Assembly: GCA_944391545.1 (NCBI GenBank)
Contig: CALXTZ010000005.1
Coordinates: forward strand, 1 to 24,906
Length of the DNA: 24,906 nucleotides
Direction of reading: 5' to 3'
Source: an uncultured Alphaproteobacteria bacterium
Lineage (GTDB): Bacteria > Pseudomonadota > Alphaproteobacteria > CAAHEQ01 > UBA3637
Shown here: positions 8,053-15,768 of the stretch, in pieces
How positions within the stretch are numbered: position 1 is the stretch's first letter
Layout: every line of letters begins with the position of its first letter
Made by a program: the position numbers and the translations under genes
Notes under the pieces: model-generated
Database searches by the model: none
What the model was told of the DNA's origin: nothing
What the model saw: the letters and a program-made list of their open reading frames with translations, nothing else

Positions 8053-8899
8053 TTTGACCTTTTTTCATGGTTTTCAGAATGCACAGACGCAGATCACTCA
8101 TGATTTGCGTCTTGTCATGAATAGAAGTCACGTTAAATCGAACTTCCATTTGAATTTTGCTGTCGTTCAGGCTGGTGAGCAGAAATGTCGGACTCGGATT
8201 TTGAGCAATTCTTTTTTGTTTCTTTAAACAATTCATGATCAAATTTTGTGCTTCCGTAATATCAACACTAATCGGTAAACTCAAGGTTAAAACAGCATCT
8301 GTGGACGCTGTTTGCTGGCTTAAGTTGGTGATGTCCGTGGATAAAATCGACGCATTCGGAATTAAAATTCGAACGTTGTCGGCCGTTTCAAGTTCTGTTG
8401 ATCGAATGTTGATTTGCCGAACAAGGCCTTGTTTGCCGTTAATGATAACTTTATCGCCGACTTTTATAGCTTGCCCGAACAGAATAATGATGCCGGAGAA
8501 AAAGTTATTCACGATATTTTGAAGACCGAAACCGATGCCGACGGATAAAGCGCCCGCAATAATCGTAAAGTTCTTTAGGTTAATGCCTAAAGCGGATAAA
8601 ACAAGGAAAAAGGCTAAAATCAGGCCTAAATATCCGATGACGGAGACGATGGTTGCCTGTGTTCCTCTTGTTAAGTCGGTTTTCGGGAGTAAGCGTGTTT
8701 GTAAAAAGAGCTGGATTAATTTTGTCGCCTCCATTGTAATGATGAATGTTAAAAAGGCGAAAAACAGAGGCGCCAGCGGAATGTTGATTTTACCAACGTG
8801 AACGCTCATTAATTGAGCTTTGATTGTCGGTGATAACTCCAGGATGACGGCAAACAAAATAACCAGAGCAACTAAAATTCGTTTTATCCATTTGAACAT
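8039..8899 (-). CDS. MscS-family mechanosensitive channel
   Basis: 286 aa from MFKWIKRIL, chosen because GGGAG stands directly upstream; an earlier in-frame ATG at 8929 lacks support. There are three or four membrane helices, then the MscS pore and beta-domain region: LKNFTIIAGALSVGIGFGLQN, IVNNFFSGIIILFGQAIKVGD, KVIINGKQGLVRQINIRSTEL, and DNVRILIPNASILSTDITN. It releases solutes on hypo-osmotic shock. Divergent from the second prepilin gene; convergent and overlapping with the ABC exporter. Confidence 0.9.
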   Translation of the reverse strand: MFKWIKRILVALVILFAVILELSPTIKAQLMSVHVGKINIPLAPLFFAFLTFIITMEATKLIQLFLQTRLLPKTDLTRGTQATIVSVIGYLGLILAFFLVLSALGINLKNFTIIAGALSVGIGFGLQNIVNNFFSGIIILFGQAIKVGDKVIINGKQGLVRQINIRSTELETADNVRILIPNASILSTDITNLSQQTASTDAVLTLSLPISVDITEAQNLIMNCLKKQKRIAQNPSPTFLLTSLNDSKIQMEVRFNVTSIHDKTQIMSDLRLCILKTMKKGQITLS

Positions 8900-8953
8900 T
8901 TTTTTTCTCCCTGAAGAGAAATAAGTCATAAATAAAAAAAGTCAAGATTTTGC

Positions 8954-8984
8954 TTGACAGTGGGGGGGGGGGGTAGTGTATACT
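8954..8984 (+). promoter_or_regulatory. Promoter of the second prepilin gene with poly-G in the spacer
   Basis: TTGACA (8954-8959) and TATACT (8979-8984) are separated by 19 bases, of which 12 are a G run. The optimal spacing of 17 would be reached with 10 Gs. The -35 box is also one arm of the perfect inverted repeat GTCAAG/CTTGAC (8941-8946, 8953-8958), whose other arm forms a TTGACT usable as a -35 of the divergent mscS gene. GAGGAGG and the start codon follow at 9007-9019. Confidence 0.75.
8962..8973 (+). repeat. Poly-G (12) tract in the promoter spacer, candidate transcriptional phase switch
   Basis: Twelve Gs lie between the -35 and -10 boxes. Slippage by one or two bases would change the spacer between 17 and 21 and so tune promoter strength, as known for several Neisseria and Haemophilus surface genes. 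It has the same length as the tract at 432-443 beside the other prepilin gene. Confidence 0.8.
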
Positions 8985-9018
8985 GTTTCCAAGTCTGGTT
9001 TGAATAGAGGAGGAAATG

Positions 9019-10647
9019 ATGAAGTTTAGCAGTATTTTTGGGAAAAAAGGATTCGGGAGAGGGTCGTTTGGGGGAAAGGACAGTTCGGGACAATCAATTA
9101 AATGTATCGGCGGGGCGCACCCACGCGCCCTTTCGCCCCGCCGATGGGGCAAACAAAAAGGTCGAACCCTTTTGGAGATGCTGGCGGTGTTGGCGATTAT
9201 CGGTGTTCTGTCTATTACGGCTTTGGTCGGATTTACATACGCGATGAACAAACATCGGGCGAATGAAACGATTTATGACGTGATGTTGCGTGGTACAAAT
9301 GTGCCGATGATTGACGAATATTATTATGATAAAGCTTCTGGCTATGAATTCCGTTTTCCGGGATTGGTTAATAACGGCCGACAAGGCACCTATTACCCGA
9401 TGACGACGAAGAAAGATGCGGGTTCATCGTATTATGTTGAAGCAACGGGTGTGACATATCGTGTGTGTGAGATGATTTTAAAGATGAACCCGACGGACAT
9501 CGACCAGATAGTAGTAGGAAGTAGAGTATATCAAGGGGACAGTGATATATGTGGGGATAGTGATGGTTTAGCGATGCGGTTCTGTTTTGGAAGTGATGGG
9601 ACGATATGTAATGGGACAGGTATCGGTAGTGGAGATAGCTCCGGTTCTGGGAGTGGCTCAGGGACAGAAGATCCATGTGAAGGAATAGTAGCATCGACAG
9701 ATTGTGGTATAAGTGAAGATGTAAAAGATGAGAACGGTTGTGTTCTTATCAAGAAAATAAGTTGTTCTCCGGGCAGATATTGCTTAGGACAAACCTGTGA
9801 GCCCTGTCCGGTAGCGGATACGTGTTCAGGGGAGAGCTGTTGTGCATTGACAGGACCCAATGATGTATGTGGTAATCCGACGAAAGAGATAGGGACAATA
9901 AGTACGGTAACTCATTCAGATTTGAATAGTAATGGATGTTGTGAGAGTACGACAGAAGAGAGTTGTTCATTAAATCCAATTACGCCACGTACGTGTACAC
10001 CGACTTGTGAAGGGACATGTCAAGGGGATGGAACATGTGAAGTTAAGTGTCCTTTAAATACATATACCCCAGACTGTTTACCTTGTGGAACAGGAGCTAT
10101 ATCCGATGGAACAACGTCAACTTGTACCTGTGATATAGAAAGTGGTTTCACCGGAATTTGGTCTTCTGATGAAGCAAATCCAGATAATAATGGATGTATA
10201 GCAGATTCATCATGTAGCTCTAATGCTGATTGTGTTTCTGACGTAGAGTTCTGTGGTTTTGAAGATGCAGAGAACTGTCTTGATTCAGGAAAAGGAAAAT
10301 GCCTTAAAATCGCAGATTATGGCCCTAAAAGTTTCTCCCTAAATGTAGGAGGTATAACGAATCATTGGGTTCGTTCGTCAACTTATATGAGTTGGTGGAG
10401 TGCTCAGAATTGGTGTGCTGCTCAAAGGTTAACTATGGCTACACGCTCGACACTTGGTTGTGGAAATGTTCAAACAGGGGAGATGTGTTCTTCTTCAACT
10501 ATGAAATCATTTATCAATGGCAATATAGGCGGTTGGGTTTGGTTGGAAGATTTCGGAGATTCTTGTATTGCATATCGTGTAGGATTATTTTCGGGGCAGT
10601 TTCTTACCAATGTTCGTTATTTCACAAATGGAGTTTTATGCAGATAA
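9019..10647 (+). CDS. Prepilin-like, cysteine-rich surface protein with C-terminal lectin-like domain
   Basis: 542 aa (543 from the ATG at 9016; the second ATG has the better 5-base Shine-Dalgarno spacing). Residues are numbered from 9016. Leader 1-49 is long and basic. The prepilin site G49/R50 with Glu at +5 (E54) heads a helix TLLEMLAVLAIIGVLSITAL. A KHRANETIYDVMLRGTNVP region typical of these proteins follows. A Gly/Ser linker (about 202-216) leads to a 200-residue Cys-rich part with EGF- or keratin-like spacing. The C-terminal 110 residues (WVRSSTYMSWWSAQNWCAAQ, GGWVWLED) resemble a C-type-lectin or SUMF-like fold; this is weak. It is probably exported and displayed as a pseudopilin or adhesin. 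Codon use changes near 9500: upstream is host-like, downstream is rich in ATA, GTA and AGA. Confidence 0.8.
   Translation: MKFSSIFGKKGFGRGSFGGKDSSGQSIKCIGGAHPRALSPRRWGKQKGRTLLEMLAVLAIIGVLSITALVGFTYAMNKHRANETIYDVMLRGTNVPMIDEYYYDKASGYEFRFPGLVNNGRQGTYYPMTTKKDAGSSYYVEATGVTYRVCEMILKMNPTDIDQIVVGSRVYQGDSDICGDSDGLAMRFCFGSDGTICNGTGIGSGDSSGSGSGSGTEDPCEGIVASTDCGISEDVKDENGCVLIKKISCSPGRYCLGQTCEPCPVADTCSGESCCALTGPNDVCGNPTKEIGTISTVTHSDLNSNGCCESTTEESCSLNPITPRTCTPTCEGTCQGDGTCEVKCPLNTYTPDCLPCGTGAISDGTTSTCTCDIESGFTGIWSSDEANPDNNGCIADSSCSSNADCVSDVEFCGFEDAENCLDSGKGKCLKIADYGPKSFSLNVGGITNHWVRSSTYMSWWSAQNWCAAQRLTMATRSTLGCGNVQTGEMCSSSTMKSFINGNIGGWVWLEDFGDSCIAYRVGLFSGQFLTNVRYFTNGVLCR
9106..9145. repeat. In-frame palindromic element, 12-bp perfect arms
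   Basis: ATCGGCGGGGCG (9106-9117) and CGCCCCGCCGAT (9134-9145) are perfect reverse complements around a 16-base loop. The element lies in the coding region of the prepilin leader and is translated as IGGAHPRALSPRRW. A second copy with the same loop and frame lies at 227-266. It is reminiscent of Rickettsia palindromic elements, which insert in frame in genes. Confidence 0.75.
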
Positions 10648-10731
10648 ATAGATTTTATATGAGATTCTTTATCAAAACGTTTGCGTAGATTCTTATTTCC
10701 ATTTTTGGTTTTTTATGCTAATACACTCACC

Positions 10732-11004
10732 ATGTATGAAGTAATAGGTTTATTAGGGTCTTTGTTATTCGCCGTTTGTTCTTGGCCGCTGGCTTACGAC
10801 AGCTTTAAACGTCGGACAGCGGCCGGAATTCAATGGTCTTTTGTCATCATTTGGTTTTTGGCCGCCGTTTTCAGTGCCGTTTATGCTGTCGGCGTTCAAA
10901 AATATGTGTTGCTTCCGAATTATCTTTCCGGCGGGCTGGGCATTTTGGGGGTGCTTTATGTCAAAGTTCGTGAAACGTTGAAAGGAACGCCGCATGGGAA
11001 TTGA
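10732..11004 (+). CDS. PQ-loop / SemiSWEET-like membrane protein (PL variant)
   Basis: 90 aa from MYEVIGLLGS, with three membrane helices, the size of a SemiSWEET half-transporter. The PQ motif in helix 1 is altered: SWPLAYDSFKRRTAAGIQW has Pro-Leu. A TG-N-TAATAC extended -10 at 10716-10724 places transcription start almost on the ATG, and there is no clear Shine-Dalgarno, so a leaderless mRNA is possible. An upstream TTG at 10681 is a less likely start. Its 3' end overlaps the next PQ-loop gene by 11 bases. Confidence 0.7.
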   Translation: MYEVIGLLGSLLFAVCSWPLAYDSFKRRTAAGIQWSFVIIWFLAAVFSAVYAVGVQKYVLLPNYLSGGLGILGVLYVKVRETLKGTPHGN

Positions 11005-11251
11005 AATCATCGGTTGGTTGGGCGGATTATTTTACGCCATCTTTGCCATTCCGCAAACGGTCGCAATTGTTAAAGCCGGAAATGCGCGTTCGGTCAGCTT
11101 GTATTTTCTGATTTTAATGTGGTTAGGCGCATTGTTCAGCTTGATTTACGTATGGCCGACAAAAGATGCGCCTTTAATGGTTAATTTTATCATGAGCCTT
11201 GTCACCTCAAGCATCATGCTCAAATATAAGTTTTTTGAGAGAAAACATTAA
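10994..11251 (+). CDS. PQ-loop / SemiSWEET family transporter
   Basis: 85 aa, three membrane helices. It has the PQ motif (FAIPQTVAIVKAGNARSVSL) and a helix with MWLGALFSLIYVWPTKD. SemiSWEETs form dimers that transport sugars; the substrate here is unknown. AAGGA lies 7 bases upstream of the ATG, inside the end of the preceding gene. It overlaps the convergent anmK gene by 32 bases. Pairing with the PL variant upstream suggests a heterodimer. Confidence 0.8.
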   Translation: MGIEIIGWLGGLFYAIFAIPQTVAIVKAGNARSVSLYFLILMWLGALFSLIYVWPTKDAPLMVNFIMSLVTSSIMLKYKFFERKH

Positions 11252-12545
11252 CCATTTCTTTGGATTGCCAGCCCTTGGCTGCCAAGTTAATTCGATCATT
11301 GACGGGGCCTTGATGCGGTCGGCGCATAACGCCCAACACCAATTCTTTTTTGTCTCGGACTAATTCCGGAATCTCCCAGGTTTTTCCCTCCAAATGATAG
11401 CGGGCTAAATCGGCAAAAAGCCGCGCTTCCATATATGTTCCGAGGGTTGAATAACGAATGTCAGCCTTTTGAAAACGATTTTGAATCTGTTCAAAATCAG
11501 CTTGATGTTCTGGCAGAACAAATCCTTTCCCTTGCAACAAATCTTTAAAGGTTTGCATCGCAACCGGATGATGCCACCCACCACCGAATAAAATAAAATG
11601 GTGCGGAACAACTGTTTTGTCGGGAAGGTACTTTAAAGAATGAGCCGCAACATAAGCACTGAAATAAGCGGATGTGTGAACGACGTCATTCAAATGTGCA
11701 CCCGGATTTAAAAAAGCGGAAATCCTGTCAAAATGATAAAATGCCGGATCTCCGGATTTCGGAGCAGGGAGATTGTAAAAATTTTCGCCGGCATCTGTTA
11801 TGGCACTGTTATCAAAAAGATCTTTTAACAACGCCGGCATCAACGTTCCCTTCAAAGCATACATACCGTCTTTATCATAGGCTTTTTGATTGCCCGTATG
11901 ACGCCGAATAAGATTATCCGTAAAGTCATTAAAGGGGCCGGCATCCCACCCGGCAACGGCTTTGTGATTAACAATAACGGCCAGATTGCTGGTGTTTCCA
12001 GCATTGAAATAGATGCCGTCTCCTTCGGTGATTGCAACATGAGCATTGTGAGGGGGAGCCAGAGGAGCACCTTCATAATTGTTCATAATCGGAGCAGAGC
12101 GAAAATCGTAAATAACAGGTATTCCCGTTAAATTTGCCAACATTTGACCGGAACCGACTTGCAAAGTATAAGGCTTTGTATTTTCTTTGACTGCAACAGA
12201 TGGTGGAAAATGATCCAATGTTTTACCATGAAAGCCAATAGCATCAATACTGGCCGGATCAATGTTGTTTTGTTGACACATACTTTGAACGGCATTAGCG
12301 ATGCCTGAAATGTATTCATCGTGAAATGCACTGAACTCCGGGCTTTTTTCAAAAGCAGCCATAGGCATTTTTTCTTTGGTTACCATGTCCCGTAAACGAG
12401 CGACTTTTTGTCGCATGTCATCCGAGTAGGGTTTTGTATAAGAGCAAACATCCGTCATTCGATCGCCGTCAAAGTCCGTTAAGACCAAATCAATAGCATC
12501 CATGGAGTTGCCGGTCATGTTTCCGATAATTCTGTATTTTTTCAT
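11220..12545 (-). CDS. anmK: Anhydro-N-acetylmuramic acid kinase family protein
   Basis: 441 aa, longer than the usual 370-390. N-terminal IIGNMTGNSMDAIDLVLTDFDGD is the family's GTMSGTSLDG-type phosphate loop. The central GFHGKTLDHFPP, then GDGIYFNAGNTSNLAVI, then GWDAGPFNDFTDNLIRR carry the catalytic Asp region, and HHFILFGGGWHHPVAM is the C-terminal sugar kinase motif. The enzyme opens and phosphorylates anhydro-MurNAc to MurNAc-6-phosphate in cell-wall recycling. It is last in an operon with a HAD phosphatase (ATGA overlap) and murQ. The length and the altered loop residues (N for S) leave some doubt about exact substrate. Confidence 0.85.
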   Translation of the reverse strand: MKKYRIIGNMTGNSMDAIDLVLTDFDGDRMTDVCSYTKPYSDDMRQKVARLRDMVTKEKMPMAAFEKSPEFSAFHDEYISGIANAVQSMCQQNNIDPASIDAIGFHGKTLDHFPPSVAVKENTKPYTLQVGSGQMLANLTGIPVIYDFRSAPIMNNYEGAPLAPPHNAHVAITEGDGIYFNAGNTSNLAVIVNHKAVAGWDAGPFNDFTDNLIRRHTGNQKAYDKDGMYALKGTLMPALLKDLFDNSAITDAGENFYNLPAPKSGDPAFYHFDRISAFLNPGAHLNDVVHTSAYFSAYVAAHSLKYLPDKTVVPHHFILFGGGWHHPVAMQTFKDLLQGKGFVLPEHQADFEQIQNRFQKADIRYSTLGTYMEARLFADLARYHLEGKTWEIPELVRDKKELVLGVMRRPHQGPVNDRINLAAKGWQSKEMVNVFSQKTYI

Positions 12546-13177
12546 AATATGTTCCTTTTTAAAAAAGTGGTTAGTTCTGAAAGAGAATTAAATGTATAAT
12601 TAGCAGAGAGATTCGATAAAGATAAAGACCTTGGATTCTTATTGATTAAAATAGATGTAGCCTTTTGATATTGGTTAGCTAGCATAATATCCGATTTCCC
12701 ATCACCAATAACGTATATTTCTTCTGGAGAAAAATCTTTAATAACATGAAGAGCAAATATTTTTGATGGTTTATCCTGAAATGCACTACCAGCCCCATAA
12801 ATTCTTTCAAAATATTTTTCTAAATTAAAATGCTTTATCTCTTTTAAAAGAATAAATTCAGTTTTGTTACTTGCAATAATATTTATATAGCCTAGTCTTT
12901 TGGTAAGTTTTAATATATCTCTTGCACCGGGCATTAGGTAAAGATGGTTTACATTTAATAAATAACTTTCCAAAAACAAAGAATGTGCCTTGATGGCATT
13001 GTCTCCAAAAAAAAGAGAGAAAAAATCCTTGCTGGAATAATTCATTGCTTCTTTCGCTTGTTCTTTTGTCCATAAGGGTAGATTGAAATGTTGACGTACC
13101 ATATTATGAGCATTAAGAATGGCTTCTGTAGTTTTAACTAATGTATTATCCCAATCCCATAAAATAATTTTTTTCAT
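12542..13177 (-). CDS. HAD-superfamily hydrolase between murQ and anmK
   Basis: 211 aa. HAD motif I is WDWDNTLVKT (residues 6-15), motif II is IIASNK, motif III is the Lys of QDKPSK, motif IV is YVIGDGKSDIMLA. A small helical cap gives it the look of a phosphoglycolate phosphatase-type enzyme. Both ends overlap neighbours by 4 bases (ATGA), so it is translationally coupled to murQ and anmK. The context suggests a MurNAc-6-phosphate phosphatase role like MupP, or sugar-phosphate housekeeping. Codon use is more AT-rich than its neighbours. Confidence 0.8.
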   Translation of the reverse strand: MKKIILWDWDNTLVKTTEAILNAHNMVRQHFNLPLWTKEQAKEAMNYSSKDFFSLFFGDNAIKAHSLFLESYLLNVNHLYLMPGARDILKLTKRLGYINIIASNKTEFILLKEIKHFNLEKYFERIYGAGSAFQDKPSKIFALHVIKDFSPEEIYVIGDGKSDIMLANQYQKATSILINKNPRSLSLSNLSANYTFNSLSELTTFLKRNIL

Positions 13178-14058
13178 AAAATCGCTTTTCTCAATAAACC
13201 ATTATTTTCTTTTAAACATTTTATAGACTCTTCTTTTGAAAGATGCTTTATAGCCATAACACAAGCAACTTTAACTTTGTTATCAGCCTTTTTAAGGTAA
13301 TCGCCAGCAGTATCATAAGGTATTTTAGCAATTTCAGATACAATGCGAGTTGCTCGATCAATAAGTTTTGTATTCATTGTTCGAACATCTATCATATAAT
13401 TTTCATATGTTTTTCCGATGCGAACCATTGAGGCCGTTGACAGCATATTTAATATCATTTTTTGGGCTGTCCCGGATTTCATGCGCGAAGACCCCGTAAT
13501 CACTTCCTCTCCGACAACGGGATTAATGAAAACGTCACTGTAAAGAGCCAGTGTTGCGTCCGGATTGGAACTGATGCCGATGGTTTTACATCCTAATTGC
13601 CGAGCTTTTTTCAAGACAGCCAACACATAGGCCGCATTTCCGCCTGCGGAAATTCCGACAATGGTGTCATTCGGCGCGGGTGCAAATGAATCTAAATCAC
13701 AAAGGCCTAAATCTTCATTATCTTCGGCATTTTCAACCGAATAACGCAACGCCTTGTCACCGCCGGCGATAAAGCCGCACACCATGCCATGTTCAACGCC
13801 GAACGTCGGCCAGCATTCCGAGGCATCCAAAACCCCCAATCGACCGCTGGTTCCGGCGCCGAAATAAGCTAAACGGCCGCCGTTTCGAAAGTTTTCAACG
13901 ATTATATCAACGGCATCCGTCACTTGGGGCAATACTTTTTCAACGGCCGTTGCCACTTTTTTATCTTCATCATTAATCAGCTTGACAATTTGAGACGTTT
14001 CCATCAAGTCGATATGAACGGAGGCCGAATTTCTTTTTTCTGTTAAAGCAAGAGTCAT
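13174..14058 (-). CDS. murQ: N-acetylmuramic acid 6-phosphate etherase
   Basis: 294 aa, normal length. SIS-fold signatures are AYFGAGTSGRLGVLDASECWPTFG, GFIAGGDKALRYSVENAEDN, VGISAGGNAAYVLAVL, and VITGSSRMKSGTAQKMILNMLSTASM. The enzyme cleaves the lactyl ether of MurNAc-6-phosphate to GlcNAc-6-phosphate and lactate. First gene of the murQ-HAD-anmK operon, divergent from the SpmA-like gene. The Shine-Dalgarno is weak. The last 90 codons or so become AT-rich, matching the HAD gene. Confidence 0.95.
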   Translation of the reverse strand: MTLALTEKRNSASVHIDLMETSQIVKLINDEDKKVATAVEKVLPQVTDAVDIIVENFRNGGRLAYFGAGTSGRLGVLDASECWPTFGVEHGMVCGFIAGGDKALRYSVENAEDNEDLGLCDLDSFAPAPNDTIVGISAGGNAAYVLAVLKKARQLGCKTIGISSNPDATLALYSDVFINPVVGEEVITGSSRMKSGTAQKMILNMLSTASMVRIGKTYENYMIDVRTMNTKLIDRATRIVSEIAKIPYDTAGDYLKKADNKVKVACVMAIKHLSKEESIKCLKENNGLLRKAIL

Positions 14059-14122
14059 GAGCGTTCTTAATAAAATGTTTATCTTTTTCTTTTAATCTTA
14101 ACAAAAAAGGCAAAATGAGGCA

Positions 14123-14731
14123 ATGATTAATTATATTTGGCTTTTCTTTATCGTCTCTTCCGTTGTGATATCCTTATTTAACAATAGGATAGATGATGTA
14201 TTTCGTGCAATACTTTCATCGTGTGAGCAAGCTGTTACCATTTCAATCGGGCTCATCGGTATCATGGCTTTTTGGCTCGGATTGATGAAAATAGCCGAAG
14301 CTTCCGGGCTGCTTCGCGTTCTTGCCAAAGCTTTATCGCCCGTGATTCGATTTTTGTTTCCGGATATTCCGAAAAATCATCCCGTTCAGGCGGATATAAC
14401 CATGAATGTGTCGGCAAATGCTTTGGGATTAGGTAATGCGGCAACACCTTTTGGTATTAAAGCAATGGAAGGGTTGCAGGAACTTAACCAAAATGACAAA
14501 AAAACAGCCAGTGATGCGATGTGTACATTTTTAACCATTAACACGGCCGGTGTTCAGTTGATTCCGGTTACGGCTGTGGCGATTTTGGCATCATTAAAGG
14601 CCGAAAATCCGACGGATATCATTGTACCAACAATAATTACGACGCTATCGGCGCTGATTATCGGCGTGCTGTTTGTTAAATGTTTAATTAAATGGCGACC
14701 GGAACCCGCGAAAAGGAAAGGGAAATCCTGA
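14123..14731 (+). CDS. SpmA-like nucleoside recognition (gate) domain membrane protein
   Basis: 202 aa, several membrane helices. It carries the gate-domain pattern AVTISIGLIGIMAFWLGLMKIAEASGLL and NVSANALGLGNAATPFGIKAM, which is typical of spore maturation protein A. SpmA/SpmB pairs also occur in non-sporulating bacteria, where the role is unclear (possibly small-molecule transport). GAGG lies just before the ATG. Its stop overlaps the SpmB-like start (TGATG). Confidence 0.88.
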   Translation: MINYIWLFFIVSSVVISLFNNRIDDVFRAILSSCEQAVTISIGLIGIMAFWLGLMKIAEASGLLRVLAKALSPVIRFLFPDIPKNHPVQADITMNVSANALGLGNAATPFGIKAMEGLQELNQNDKKTASDAMCTFLTINTAGVQLIPVTAVAILASLKAENPTDIIVPTIITTLSALIIGVLFVKCLIKWRPEPAKRKGKS

Positions 14732-15255
14732 TGCTTTCTTTTTTGTCCGCTGCTCTTATTCCGATCTTGGTTTGTTTCTTTTTGTTATACGGGACGTACA
14801 AGCGTGTTCCGGTGTATGAAACTTTTACCGAGGGTGCCAAAGAAGGTTTTTCCATTTCCGTGCGCATTATTCCGTATCTGGTTGCCATGATGGTGGCTGT
14901 CGGCATGTTTCGGGCGAGCGGTGCTATTGATTTGTTGGCTGAAGCGTTAAAGCCGTTTTTGGTATGGGCGGGTATTCCGGCTGATTTATTGCCGCTCGCG
15001 ATTACACGATCTTTATCCGGCAGCGGGGCGAGGGGGATTTTTGCGGAATTGGCGGCAGCGCATGGACCGGATTCTCCTGTTACAAAAACGGCTGCCGTTA
15101 TGTTGGGCAGTTCGGAAACGACCTTTTATGTTTTATCGGTTTATTTCGGAGCAGTCGGCGTGACGAAGTTTCGCCATGCCGTATCTGCCGGCATTGTCGC
15201 TGATTTAGCCGGTGTTGTCATTGCCTTGATTGTTTCCAAGCTGGCGTTTTATTAA
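14731..15255 (+). CDS. SpmB-like nucleoside recognition (gate) domain membrane protein
   Basis: 174 aa from MLSFLSAALIPIL, chosen because the ATG overlaps the upstream TGA and is preceded by AAGGAAAGGG; an in-frame ATG at 14692 would overlap by 40 bases. Gate-domain pattern: EGAKEGFSISVRIIPYLVAMM, then PLAITRSLSGSGARGIFAE, then VMLGSSETTFYVLSVYFGAVG. It presumably forms a complex with the SpmA-like partner in the inner membrane. It ends 2 bases from the convergent PEBP gene. Confidence 0.88.
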   Translation: MLSFLSAALIPILVCFFLLYGTYKRVPVYETFTEGAKEGFSISVRIIPYLVAMMVAVGMFRASGAIDLLAEALKPFLVWAGIPADLLPLAITRSLSGSGARGIFAELAAAHGPDSPVTKTAAVMLGSSETTFYVLSVYFGAVGVTKFRHAVSAGIVADLAGVVIALIVSKLAFY

Positions 15256-15257
15256 CG

Positions 15258-15719
15258 TTAATTGTCGTAACGTCCTTTTAAAACGGCCTGATCCATTATG
15301 TGGCCGTTCATGGCTGTTTTTAACTCATTCAAAGTAAAGCCTTCTTTAAGGTTTAATAACGTATCCAAAGCATATACATGCAATTGATAGACATGCGGCG
15401 CATTCGGCGGAGCCATCCCGCCATAAAGATTTTCTCCCCAGCTGTTTCGACCTTGAATAAAAGACGCATGACGTGAGGCATCTTCAGGGACGGTTGTTTC
15501 CCGTAAATCGGCACCCAACCAATGAACCCAAGTAAAACCGGCGACGGGAACCGAATCGGGATCGTCCAAAACAAACGCAAAAGCGACTGTTCCGTGTGGC
15601 GCGTCATGGATATCAAAAGGCATGGAATAAACCGGCATGGATCCTTTGAAATCAGTTCCGCGTTTCCCGTATTTATCATCAATAACGCCGTTTTCAACGG
15701 CCGAACTTGTCAAATACAT
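15258..15719 (-). CDS. PEBP / YbhB-YbcL family protein
   Basis: 153 aa, normal length. Family motifs: AFAFVLDDPDSVPVAGFTWVHWLGADLRE (Asp-Pro-Asp and the His-Trp strand), and GRNSWGENLYGGMAPPNAPHVYQLHVYALD (the ligand-pocket region). These are Raf-kinase-inhibitor-like proteins of uncertain bacterial function. AAGGTG stands 4 bases before the ATG. It is downstream of accD on the same strand, separated by a hairpin/T-run that may be a terminator. Confidence 0.93.
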   Translation of the reverse strand: MYLTSSAVENGVIDDKYGKRGTDFKGSMPVYSMPFDIHDAPHGTVAFAFVLDDPDSVPVAGFTWVHWLGADLRETTVPEDASRHASFIQGRNSWGENLYGGMAPPNAPHVYQLHVYALDTLLNLKEGFTLNELKTAMNGHIMDQAVLKGRYDN

Positions 15720-15731
15720 TGTACACCTTTT

Positions 15732-15768
15732 TAAAAAAATAGAACCTATCTTTTAAGATAAGTCCTAT
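15732..15768 (-). terminator. Hairpin plus T run after accD
   Basis: On the minus strand an imperfect 12-14 bp stem (15768-15739, core TATCTT/AAGATA) is followed by seven Ts (15738-15732). It fits termination of the ihfB-accD transcript just before the PEBP gene. Confidence 0.5.

Noticed and set aside
9531..9860. 109-codon minus-strand frame opposite the prepilin gene
   Set aside because: Ser/His/Pro-rich complement of the Cys-rich coding region; a shadow of the real frame.
14123..15255. SpmA/SpmB-like pair as evidence of sporulation
   Set aside because: Such pairs are common in non-sporulating bacteria; no other sporulation gene is present.
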